Below are positions 12,301 to 22,595 of a stretch of 64,000 bases of DNA, one piece after another. Below the pieces are notes generated by a model. That model was not told the DNA's origin. It made no database searches and saw only the letters and a program-made list of their open reading frames with translations. The stretch's first letter is position 1. Each line of letters begins with the position of its first letter. The position numbers were made by a program, and so were the translations under genes. Origin of the DNA: Anarhynchus alexandrinus (taxonomy: Eukaryota; Chordata; Aves; Charadriiformes; Charadriidae); the NCBI GenBank assembly GCA_008711295.1, contig VUYV01000073.1:905484-969483 (forward strand), written 5' to 3'.

Positions 12301-14702
12301 TCCGAGACCTAATAGCTACAGATTTTTGGGACACCTGTATTTACTCAGACACCTGCTCTTCACTAGAAAAAAGTACATGGGAAGTTCTCTCCTGGAGACT
12401 TGGCGGGGAGTTAGCGCAGACAGGTACCGGCTGTGTCCCGTATTTGCTTGCTGATCTCTCTTTCTCAGCGAAAGAGTAACTCCAAAGCATAGTGGTCTGC
12501 GTTTCAGAAAGTCTAGGGGGGTTGCTTATGGCATTTTAAAGTCTGGATTTGAACAAGAGGATTCAAGAGTTTCTTTCAGTTTCAGAAACACAAGACACTT
12601 TTTATGCTCTTTGTACTTTGGAACAAAGCTGTTTTCTATGGAGAAATGATGTATCAGATAACCACAAAAGGCAGAATTACTTAACTTTTCTCAGAATTTT
12701 ACACTGAACAGTACTTTAACCACCAAATTTTAATTTAACCCATCTTACAGACACCTATTGCAGTGTACGCAGCTTTTACATCTGTGTAAGCTGAGGCACA
12801 AAGAAGTTGCTCGGGGTTATACAAGAAGGTTTTTAATACAACCCGGGTCCCTTGTTGTTTGCTTTAGTCTTTACACGGCTGTTGGTTTGTTACGGTGTGT
12901 TAACAAGAAGAGGTGAAATGCAGATGGTTTGGCTTTTTTAAGGCAAGCTCCACATTGGTTACACTTGCTCAGACTGTATTTACACTACTTGAGAACTGCT
13001 CATCTGCCAATATCATTAAGTCGTCTCTGGTTTTTATGTTCTTATGAACATCTCTTCTTTGTCTTCCGTGTTTGTGTCTTCTGTCTTGATTTGGCAAGAT
13101 TAAAAGGCTGACCCTGATTTCCAAACATCTCAGATAATAGCATTTTTGGTCTCATTTTTTAACCGGAAGACTCTCTTTGAACTCTGTTTTTTCCTCCTCC
13201 CATCTCCCCACTCCGTCTCCCGCCCCGTTTACTAACCTGGCTGGTGCCAAGGGTGACACCACCAGTGCAGATGGTGCACTGACCTAATCCATTGACCATC
13301 CTGCAGATTTACAGAGCAGCTCATACCGTCCCGATTTGGTCTAATTTCTACATCTCTTGTTTGATTGATAGGTACCCCCCACAATTTTACTCTGAAAAAG
13401 TAAGTTAGCAAGTCCCCGGTACTGGTCATCTGGGTTAAATTTCTCGCTGTCCTACCACGACACCCCCCGCTGTGGACCCTGTCTCCCTGAAGGACTGGGC
13501 TTTTTTGCAATGTTGAGCTACGGCCTTGTTCAACATTGCTGGCCCATTTTGGCTCTCTTGAGCCCTGACTTTTGAATGTTAATATTTCAGGTCTGTGGCT
13601 TGGCCATCCAAGTGCAAAGTCTGTTCTTCCCTTCCAATTTACCCACTGTCAGGTCCAGAATGACTTTGTCATGTGGGGCCCGAGTATAGATAACATCTCT
13701 CACGTGAGATAGTATAAATTGCTGGCAAAAGGGACCTCCCTTTTCATTCTCCATCTGCTGAACCAAATAGCACCATAAGTATAGAATATGAGCTAGTTCG
13801 GGAGCCAAAAAAAAATTTCCTGAATTTTTTCTCCCAGCTCTGGTAGGTGTTAAGTTTCTGTGCTTCACTGTATTTAGGGAGTCCTAACATGAACCTGCAT
13901 AAGATTCAGGTGGTGATAACTACTAACATATTAGTGTGCTGGGGACAAGGCAGGGAGGCAATGCAAAATGTCATGCTGAAGAAGGTATGAACAATTCACA
14001 GCAGCTCTGGAGCCAGAACACAGCTGCTTCTGAGATATAAGATGTGGTTTCTTTTTTAAGCCAGGTATTGAAATGGCTGCTGTTACTGTAAAATGTGAGT
14101 ACTCTGCAATCTTTTTCATCTTGCAGCATCCTTATCACATAGAACGTAGGTGACAGGAAAACTGCTGTGTTCCCTTAGCGGTTGGCGGTGCATGGGAACC
14201 ACCTAACCCAACGACCAAAACAAGGTTGCAACCGAGCTCGCCGAGGGCAAGGTTGTAGCGTCTCATGACCCAAACTGAACTGGCCAAATGACATGGTTGA
14301 GAAGAAAAGCAGCAATAGAACACACTGTGTTTGGGGTTCAGCTACAGGCAAAAAATCTGTCCTTGGAAAAGAGGCAAATTAGAGAAAGATGGTGAGGTAG
14401 TTTTTCCAGCAAAGCACATGCCAGGGAAGTAAGAGATTCTGTCTCGGGTGAAATGATACAACCTGCTTTGGTGAAAACCATGAGCTGAGCAAGCCTGTGA
14501 GAAGTTCTTCGGGGAAAGTTTTGGAAAAAATAAAAACAACAACCACTGAAAGTAGGTTTCTGGAGCACTGGAAGAAAGGCTGCAACAACAAAAGAGGTGC
14601 AGGTGAAAGAGATGGACGAATACATTAAGTAAAACCCTTTGAGTAAGCAAAATGTCTGTGACCACGAATTGATGAAGAGCAATCTAAGAATGAAAACAAA
14701 GC
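9313..14702. other. Mostly unique non-coding DNA upstream of the fossil LINE
   Basis: No CR1 tail or gene recognised. A purine-rich patch lies near 10090-10120. From about 13.9 kb the plus strand becomes more A- and purine-rich, as in the fossil LINE downstream. The 5' part of that element may therefore reach back to about 14.1 kb, but I cannot align anything convincingly before about 14703. Confidence 0.45.
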
Positions 14703-15008
14703 TATAATATATTCATGAAGCAAGATGATTATAACTCAGAGGGAGTAGCATTAATTATGACTTCCAAGGCAGAAAAATAGCTTATAGACTGGGAACCAAT
14801 TAGCGGTCGATTGCTCTGAACTAGATTTCAAACACAGTACATGAAATGACAATTACACAGTGTTACCAACAGAAAACTACTATGATGAGATAAGAGCTGT
14901 CAGCAGATTTGGACCAAATTCCTCAGCCTGACATCTGCTTACTAATGGGGAGACTTCCTTCTCGTGGCTAGGGACAGTGACAGAACGGAGGAATCAATGG
15001 CCAAGCAT
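14703..15008 (+). pseudogene. Fossil LINE: APE-type endonuclease remnant
   Basis: In the frame of 14703 the translation contains EGVALIMTSKAEK, a stop, then LIDWEPISGRLL, matching the endonuclease segment in which a GVA(L/I) strand is followed by a W-x-P-(V/I)-S-x-R motif. After a frame change, TITQCYQQ corresponds to the usual T-I-I-Q-C-Y-A-P strand, and DICLLMG (ending about 14950) to the strand before the catalytic G-D-x-N. The D and N are lost (MGRL is read instead). After another frame change, RDSDRTEESMAKH (14970-15008) matches the segment downstream of that site. The reading is interrupted by stops and cannot encode an active nuclease. Confidence 0.78.
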
Positions 15009-15479
15009 CATCTTCTGTCTCCAAAGCAGTAACGGGGGGCCTGGCAGAGCTCTGCCCGCTCTCGAGGCTCTTGGTGATGCGTGGGCATAGTGTAAAGATG
15101 TCCCCAGAGCAGTTGGTGGAATTGTTGTGATCTGAGTGTATTTGAGGCAAATACAGTGCATCTCTTCGGCAGATCTCCGAGTGCAGTAGAAGTGATGGTT
15201 ATTTTTCGTGAAAAAAAAAACTCAGCAGGAGAATTAGTAAGAGAAGTGTTTCTTTTGGTTTTACTAGCAAGTGAACAAGGCATAGATTGCTAGAAATGTA
15301 ACTGGTTTTCAGCTGAGCAAGCCCAAATAGTGGGCTTTCCAAGGATGGAAATATCAAAGCCAGCACCGGACGTTTGAATGCTGATGGGAGGACCACTGTG
15401 ACTTCGCCAAAGGAACTGAAAATGCCAAATTAGAGATACTGTCTCACAGAATAAAGGCAGATGCGAAAAACTCACTAAA

Positions 15480-15840
15480 AACAACATTTGGAGAAGCTGC
15501 AGGTAGAGACAAATGCTGCAAAATGATTGAATGAATAGTTGTTGAGTTCTTCAAGCAATATGGGAATATGAAAAAAAAAATACTCTGACTGATGGAGAAA
15601 TTGCATTCCAGTTAAAGCATCCTAGAAAGGTGATATAAGCGATTGCAACAGTTGAAGAGAAGTTCTGTTTCTTTCAGTGGTACAGTCATGAAAAATGTAA
15701 AAAGAAAACAAACCAGAAATCCTAAATTTTTTTTGTAGCTTCAGCTCAGCCATTTCAATCTAGGAGATAAAGGAATTGGCCAGATTTTTGGGTAGCCTCT
15801 TCTGCTCCCTGGCTTGAGGTGGATTACCTGCCAGTCCGAT
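15480..15840 (+). pseudogene. Fossil LINE: linker and start of reverse transcriptase
   Basis: The piece GRDKCCKMIE (about 15502-15531) is followed in the same frame by YGNMKKK (15559-15579). These match the basic DK-x-x-x-x-I-(D/E) segment and the G-N-M-K segment that precede the reverse transcriptase in this kind of LINE, at the expected spacing. A frame change then gives KGDISDC (about 15626-15646), matching the I-S-D segment before the conserved W-x-E-H-F region. PGLRWIT at 15808-15828 matches the A-P-G-x-D-x-I-T motif at the beginning of the RT domain. Stops and frameshifts interrupt all of it. Confidence 0.68.
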
Positions 15841-15988
15841 GCAGTTGTTTGTTTGATGTTCTTGGGGAGGACGCACGGTGTTTTAATTGCTCTTTTCAGG
15901 AGATTAATCTACTCTTTTCAAGAATGTATTTATAATAATTGCAAAGTCTCAACAAGCTTGAGCTATTGAAATAAGTGGAGAGCTGAGT

Positions 15989-16090
15989 AATGGTTCATCA
16001 TGGATAACGCTGGTGTAAAATAGACTTGAATTCTGTCACCTCATTACAGTTGCTGTTGACCTGACCAAGTCACCATGAGAAAAAGTACAG
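15989..16090 (+). pseudogene. Fossil LINE: reverse transcriptase catalytic-box region, residues lost
   Basis: In the frame of 16004 the translation reads W-I-T-L-V, a stop, then NRLEF at 16019-16033, matching the W-T-L...DLDF stretch just before the catalytic A-D-D of LINE reverse transcriptases. Where A-D-D is expected the codons give C-H-L (16034-16042), so both metal-binding aspartates are gone. An E-K pair at about 16079-16084 falls at the position of the conserved M-Q-E-K segment. The palm region that should precede this block is largely missing. Confidence 0.65.
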
Positions 16091-16272
16091 CTAGATACAA
16101 TATCGTGAAGTGTTAAATCAGTTAGATCCAGCGTCCTGAGCACGGGATGCTTAAGTGACAATTCAGAAAACATGTAAGTAAAGACTTTCTAGCATCACGG
16201 GGATAATATTTGTTTAGGAAAACAAATCTCTGGAGACCTTGAGCAAATCCCAACTGAAGCATTATATAAAAA

Positions 16273-16840
16273 GGCAAGGGAATACAAGGAGTGAGTCAAT
16301 TTACATGTCTTGGCAGAAACACACCAACCAGCGCGGAAGTCCAAAAGGAAATGTCACCAACTGGCAAGGCAACAGCTGCGTTTACCAACTTAAACAAAAT
16401 TAGTCATTGAAAATACAAATGTAAAGACCAAACTAGGAGTCTTCCACTCGGATGTTATTTCCATTTTAACATGTGGATGTGAGTGTTGGAAACTCACCAA
16501 AGGCACAGACGCCTCATGCCTCCAGAAGTAAATACCTGGGGAAAATACTAGGTAACAGACGGAGTGAATTTGTCACAAATGCAAAGATCTGTCACTTTGT
16601 CACCGGTGTGTCCCCCAAGTTCTCCAGGGGAAGCGATGCAAACACTTGGGTTGTGTGCTGAGAGTGAAGCCAGCAAGCCTGTCCGGGCAGATGGGCTCCT
16701 GAGCAGCTGGAGGAACACACAAATGGTCAGAACAGATATTACTTGGAGTGTGAACGCTTACTGGCACTCAATGATACAGAAAAACTGCGGAGAGCGGCTA
16801 AAGATCAGCACAGACGGCGGAGCCGTGTCGGCTTCCAGAG
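16273..16840 (+). pseudogene. Fossil LINE: post-RT region and C-terminal tail
   Basis: In the frame of 16273 the translation reads GKGIQGVSQFTCLG, then later AAFTNLNKI (ending about 16401), matching the G-K-x-I-E-x-V-x-x-F-x-Y-L-G and A-A-F-x-x-L-x-K-I segments after the RT domain. After a frame change, CGCECWKLTK (about 16472-16501) corresponds to the Y-G-C-E-S-W-T-L-T-K motif. A last open piece at about 16743-16840 contains LRRAAKDQHRRR, like the A-x-D-R-x-x-W-R segment near the end of such proteins. Similar matches at each block, at about the right distances, make chance unlikely. Confidence 0.72.
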
Positions 16841-19746
16841 CAACATCTGCGGGTGCAAGGAGGCTTTGGGGGAAAAAGTTACTCCTGCTTCACTTGGGGG
16901 GGACAACTTACGTGGCGTCTTCTCCTTTGCAAATTTACACTATTTAGGGTTAGGTTACTGAGAGGAACCAGAGCTTCCCGGTGACTGCTTTTCTGGCCCT
17001 GGCTGCAGAGTGCTGCGTTGCACGCACAGGCCAAAAGATCCATCATCTCTGGTCCAGCGTGCTACTTCTGTCTGACCTCAAGCAAATCACGCGACCTCGC
17101 GGGTTCTCCAGAGCTCTCTGACCACAAGACTATGGGATTTTAATTAGGAACAGTGGACAGTACACTTCTTTTTCTGGTTTCACAGCCGTCCGCAGGGGCT
17201 AGTAGGTGAAGCAAGCTGCTGTGGAGATAGGAAAAAAGCACGTGTTTCACACACTGTGGTGGGAGTAAAGAAGTTGCTTGTAGCTTTATTTAAAACTGAC
17301 CTAAGATGATGTAACTGTAGCTACAGATCGTCTTCAGAGATGAACGCTAGCCCTTACCTTCCTCGTTTATGAGTGCTTGCCTGTTTGACTTAATACAGTT
17401 TTGCATGTTTTTCATTTGGTGTTTCAGATGACAGCAGTTGCTACAGCAAAAATATGTTTAGGTTACTGAGTTTTAGACCACTTTGTAGAACGTGGGGACA
17501 AAAATAACATCCCACGCTCTTTTTTAATCCTTTCTTCATTTGTACAAATAGCGCTTCAGTTGTATGTTCTTTGTAGCTCTTGCTGGGCCAGTTGCACTGT
17601 CTCGTCCCTGCTGCTCCTCTTTTGACATCTGCATTTGGGTACAAATAACCATCGTTTTTATTCCTAATGGCAGTGTCATCAGCCTGTTGAATGAGAAGCT
17701 GATTTTTCAGAGAGTTAGCAAGTTGAGGCAGAAAAGGCTTATTTGATCATCTGTTCGCACTCTCCCTGCCAACGTCCTGTTATTTTTCATCCAGCCTAGC
17801 TTTAAAAGGTTGAGGCGAGAAGATCGCAGCCCCGTGCCTGGGGAGACGGTTCCAGCGCCCAAACCCAACCTTTCTGCCACAGAATCCCAACATCTTCCTC
17901 CCGGATTTATTCTTGCTGTTTTACATGCACGTACCTTGAGGGCATTTATTACCGTTTACCACGACCTTCCCAGCTAGCCAGGTTGTGTCCTTTTGGTTCT
18001 CCCTCCAGCAGTCTTTCTCGGTAGCCTTGTAGGGTAACTGCGGCTCCCGGTAACGAGGAGCCTGTGACTGAGCATCGCTTTGGAGGGTTTGCTTTCCGCC
18101 TGCCCTCTTCCGTGCGGCGGAGCCCGCCTGCAGCAGGGTGAGCCATAGCAGTAGGTGCGGACAGACCCGCACGCTTCACGTGACACCGTCCTTTGTGTCT
18201 AGAGCCACTGGATGACAAGGTACCCTCATCTATTTGCCAGCCAAGAGCTAAGTCATGCGTTTTCCCTGCGAGAACCAATAAGCATCGCAAGCAGCTAAGT
18301 AAAGGCACAGCGTTTTGCTGCGGTGGTGGTGCTGTGGGTGATGCTGCCCTCCCTCTCCAGAGATGCTCAGAAACCAAGGGCTGAGCTTGGGAGCGTGATC
18401 AAGGAGCCCCTTTCCAACCACAGTGAAAGGCAGTCTATCTAAAATGATTCTTCCCCCTTTAGAAAACAATCTGCTGAACGGGGCTGCAGACAGAGAGGGC
18501 AGCCGCTATCCACGCCAAGGAACCCATCTGGATTGCATTTAAGGGGGAGTTTTGGATGCGAAGAGCCTAAACGAACACAGGTCCTGCTGTATTTGAAATT
18601 TTGAAATCAGCAGACACCAGAATACGGGTTGGCACCGAAGCCCGTAGGTAGGTCGGGATGCGGCAGAGGCCAGCTGTGAGAGCTGGGGGCTTGCCGGGGG
18701 GGCAGCTCTGGATGCCCGAGGGCTTCCCCAGCCGGCGCTCCACGGAGCCACCGGAGCATCTGGGGGTTCTGCTCGGCAGTTTCTGCAGGGGGCTTCGCTT
18801 GCAGGATCTCAGCTGGAGACCCTGTTAAACTGGTAGCCAGCCTTCTTGAGACTGCTCCTTTTCCCCCGTGACCCGACACAGACGCGAGCAGCGCTGCCTC
18901 CCCTAACTAGTCTGAATCGAGTCACTCATTTTGGGCCCGTCACCTTAGTGGTTGCAGAAACGTCCCTGGAAAAAAGTCATAATACAAACTGGTCGTGGCA
19001 GCAGGGATGCAGCTCAGCAGGAGTTAGCCTTTGGGGTATTTTGTCAAATTTTTGAAGCGTGAACTGTTGGTAAACCAGAGCTAACAGGGCAGATCCATAA
19101 TTTGCAGCGAGCAGCGGTATAAAGCAGCTGCAACCCCGCTGCCGGTGCCCGGCGTTGGATTTCTTCTGCCCTTTCTCTGCAGACTGGCTGTTGGTGTCGC
19201 CATCCTACCCGGGGGCTTGGGGGATGCTGAGGACCCCAGTCCAGCTGGAGATGGCAAAGATGCCCAAATGCTGCTGCGAGCGTCCTTGGCCCAGGAGAGC
19301 AGACCCAGCTCTCCGGCTGCCAGCCCCGCTAAAGCAGGGGTTTGCCCGGGTGCAGATGGATGCAGCGGAGCCCTTAGTCCCTTCTGTAGGCAGCGAAGGG
19401 GTTCGTTCACCTCCTTGAAGATGGGTACCAGAAATGGTGTGACGTGTGCCCTGGAAGGGACTGTCACTTTGCATCAACGGTAAAGGAAATCTGGAGAGAT
19501 GACTGTCTCAGCTGCAGACCTCTACCTTGCATCCGAATCGGATGCGATTAATCCTGTTGTAAACTGCTGGAGCGATGGGGCCATCGCTCGATGGGTAGCT
19601 AGATAAGTAGTAGACAGGTAATTACCTAATATTTGTAAGGTGCACTCCATATGTGAGTACAGCGACCAGCTGAAGTAGAGAGGCGGGGGTGAAAGGCGTA
19701 GTAGTACTGAGATTCTTACACCTTTAAGTTGTGGTGGTTAATATTA
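16841..19746. other. Unique non-coding DNA, GC-richer toward the right
   Basis: No repeat or gene recognised. GC content rises between about 17.8 and 19.5 kb, with one dense CpG patch (described separately). Several overlapping open frames of up to 142 codons on both strands in 17.9-19.5 kb are what GC-rich, stop-poor DNA gives by chance. Confidence 0.5.
18001..18180. promoter_or_regulatory. Small CpG-rich patch
   Basis: I count 14 CpG dinucleotides in these 180 bases, close to the number expected from base composition, whereas flanking sequence is CpG-poor. It is too short for standard CpG-island length criteria. It may be a small regulatory element or simply a GC-rich fluctuation. Confidence 0.3.
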
Positions 19747-19950
19747 TGGAATCACAGAATTTTCAGAGTTGGAAGGGACCTCTAGAGATCATTTAGTCCA
19801 ACTCCCCTGCCAAAGCAGGATTGCCTAGAGCACATTACTCAGGACTGCATCCAGGTGGGTCTTGAAAATCTCCAGAGAAGGGGACTCCACAACCTCTCTG
19901 GGCAGCCTGTGCCAGTGCTCTGTCACCCTCTGTCACCTGTAAAGAAGTTT
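19747..19950 (-). mobile_element. CR1 LINE 3' end, minus strand
   Basis: The 3' tail appears reverse-complemented (GAATCACAGAAT, then AGAGTTGGAAGGGACCTCTA). It is followed by the CR1 segment with CTCCAGAGAAGGGGACTCCA and GGCAGCCTGTGCCAGTGCTC, ending near the AAAGAAGTTT motif. The tail wording differs from the other copies here, so it belongs to a different and probably older CR1 subfamily. It is 5'-truncated and non-coding. Confidence 0.9.
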
Positions 19951-21559
19951 ATTATTTATATTGTTTATTAACTGGCAGCAGACTAAGTATTCTGTGGTAC
20001 TCTTGCACATTATGACAGAGAAAAGTGTTTTACAAATAAACATTTTCTAAAAATATATTAATTTCTGTAGGAACGTCATAGGTAGCTTTCTGTTTGCACC
20101 TGGCCATCTTTCAGGATTACACCAAGAATAATTGGCATCCTCAGTTTGGCCTAAAGTCCGGACTTTTTTAATTTGAAGAAGGCTTTTATAAACCTAAAGC
20201 AACAGGTTTTATCATTATCTTCTCTTAAATCCTGAGAAAATGTTGTTTCTAAACAAAAATGATACATGTAGCACTTCCGAGCCCCAGCTTGATTTTCATA
20301 CGTTGGTTTACTTATTTCTTGTATTCCTCTTGATCAGGACAGCAGAAAGAGCTTTAAAGATATTTTCCTTCGTATGAAGCAATATCTTTGTTATGGCTAA
20401 GACTGTAAGGACTTCTCAGTTTCAGTTGGCCTCCACATCCTTTAATCTCTTCCGGCTCTGCATGTCTTTTCGGATTGTCTCAAACTCATTAGATGCAAAA
20501 TTAAAAGTTTAGTTGGCAATTACAAGAAGTACCGAAAAGTGTTGTACTCTTTGACTGCCTTGCTTCCAGGAGGCAGTGAGTGGGAAGGAATAAAAGCATA
20601 CCTTAATTATACAGTCTAGCTGTTTATTTTCACAGCTGTAGCACCGCTGAAATGTGCAGCAGACATCCCAATTCCACCGAGTGTGGTCCCTGGATGTTGC
20701 ACCTGCCAGTCCCACAATCTGAGTACCGGTGTGGGATGTGTGTGTGGCTGAACAATGCAGGAAGACTACAAGAGGTTTATCCCATTAGAAATAAATTACG
20801 GTGTAGTGTAGCATGAAAATGATGTGTCAGTGAATACAGAACACAGGATTACCTTCTGTCTCTTCCCTTTATCATAGATAACAGAAGCAGTATGGGAAGG
20901 AGATTTATATTGCACTCATTTGAAGCTGACCAAGCAATTTAGATGAGATGAAATAGGGATTTTGTTTCTGGAAAGAAGAATGTGTTCCTGCTAAAATGTC
21001 ATTAATTGCTTTATTATTTAAGGCACAAATTATATCCAGCAATTTGTTGGTCTCCTATTTTTTGCAGTGGAAATAATTCACCATGGAAAGATTATTCTGT
21101 CAGAAAATGATGATGAACCTACTAACAAATTTAGTTGAAAGAACCTGAACTTTCCATTCAGATTCTATTTTTTCCTTCTTTCTCTCTAAGCACCGTGTAT
21201 GTGTGAATTTCAATAAAAACAGTAATGGCTTTGCTAAATATCAAAACTTTAACAAAAATTATGGCAAATACTACTGCAGCACTAAAATTACAGGCATCCT
21301 CTTACGCGTTGGGTGCTGCCGTCACGCTGTGGTAGCAGTGGCACCACATGCCCGTTGCAAGCAAAGCTTTGTTCTGCTGGGTGCATGTAGAGGAGAGACA
21401 CTAGAAAAGCTCCTGGGCACTTGCTAGAGTGAACCAGTCCCTTCCAGGTCCAGTGCTGAACTCTGCTCCTGTGTCCCTGCCCTTGTTTTAAAAATATGGT
21501 GTGGAGCTTCCTCTGCAAACACTGTCCCTGTCTGCCAAGCTTCCCTCCTTTGGCTCTTC

Positions 21560-21588
21560 TTTTTTTTTTCCTTTTTTTTTTTTTTTTT
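21560..21588. repeat. Poly-T / pyrimidine tract
   Basis: A run of T bases interrupted by CC at 21570-21571, inside a broader pyrimidine-rich block from about 21510 to 21620. It may be the reverse-complemented poly-A tail of a retroposed sequence, but no such sequence is recognisable beside it. Confidence 0.85.
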
Positions 21589-22579
21589 GTCTTGTTATTT
21601 CAGTCTCTTTGCTATCTCTCTTTGCTCCTGGTGGTGCATTTCTGTTTCCCTTTATCTGGTTCCCCCGTCACCCTGCCGCCAGCAGGCTGGTGACCTGTCT
21701 CCATCACCCAAAGCTGTGCTTTTTCTCCCGTATCTTCATGCCTGGAATTTGCCATGCCAATATTAACCCAATGGTTGCCTGCAGTTAATTTATTTGCCAT
21801 AAAGAGCAAAATCATGTTGAGCCCAAAGCAGATGTGCCTCCATGTAAATCACAGTTGTTTTGTACAAGCACTGCTTGCAGGAACAGTCGCTTTTGCATCA
21901 TGCCCAAAGCACAAGCTTTGGCATTTCTGCTCTGCTGTTGGCTTGGGATTAAGAAAGATTTGAAGGTTGTGAGATGAGCAGGGTCTTTTGTACCATTAGT
22001 ACGCTCCGGTCACCTCTAGAGTCTTTGCGAGCATTGCTTCCTTTGGTCATTGCACCAAGGATTTTCTTACATCCAGGACAGGCAAGGAAAAGTGCATGTC
22101 ATATGTGGGGACCCTGTCCTTGCCGTGCCTGGAGCTCAGGTCCATGGGCTGTGGCAGGGGTGTCCATCCCTGTGGCAGAAAGCCCCCCAGGTGTGGGGCC
22201 TGCCGTGCCTGAGGTTTAACTCAGCTCTTTGCAACACCACATTAGGTTTTCTTGGCTAAAAGCAGGGCTCAGTCATAAGCTACCATGGAAGCATCTTAAT
22301 CTTCTATGTCCTATTTATATAGGGTTTTTTTCAGGGGAGGTTTAAACTGTACTTCATGTGGTTGCTGCCCTCATCTTTCTGCTACTGCAAGCTGAGCAGT
22401 GGTCGTGGTAAATTAGATCGGTCCTCACACTGATGGACTCGAGGTCTTTTTCTGGAGGGAAGTGATAATTATGTTTTACTTTAAAAAATAATAGTTGTTC
22501 CACGGAACAAGAGCTTTGAGGTCATTTCTTGTATTTTTCAGTTCTTCAGAAGTAGAAATGATTCCAAGAATAACAGCTT

Positions 22580-22595
22580 TATATATATATATATA
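22580..22595. repeat. (AT)n microsatellite
   Basis: A perfect alternating AT tract of about 16 bases. Confidence 0.9.

Larger units (their letters stand above)
14703..16840 (+). mobile_element. Ancient non-CR1 LINE (RTE-like), heavily decayed
   Basis: Translated plus-strand pieces line up in the correct order with a non-LTR retrotransposon polyprotein. First comes an APE-type endonuclease (14703-15008). A linker follows (15493-15700), then the start of the reverse transcriptase (about 15795-15840), the region of the catalytic FADD box (15989-16090), and the post-RT tail with YLG-like and YGCE-W-like motifs (16273-16535) and a terminal block (about 16700-16840). Spacing between blocks is close to that expected, except that about 300 bases of RT palm are missing between 15840 and 15990. 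In-frame stops and at least four frame changes show long neutral decay. The endonuclease rules out R2/R4-type LINEs. The motif style resembles the RTE clade more than CR1 or L2, but the clade is an inference from remembered family patterns. Confidence 0.78.

Noticed and set aside
17921..19483. Cluster of overlapping open frames on both strands
   Set aside because: Explained by locally high GC content lowering stop-codon frequency. No frame stands out and no domain is recognised.
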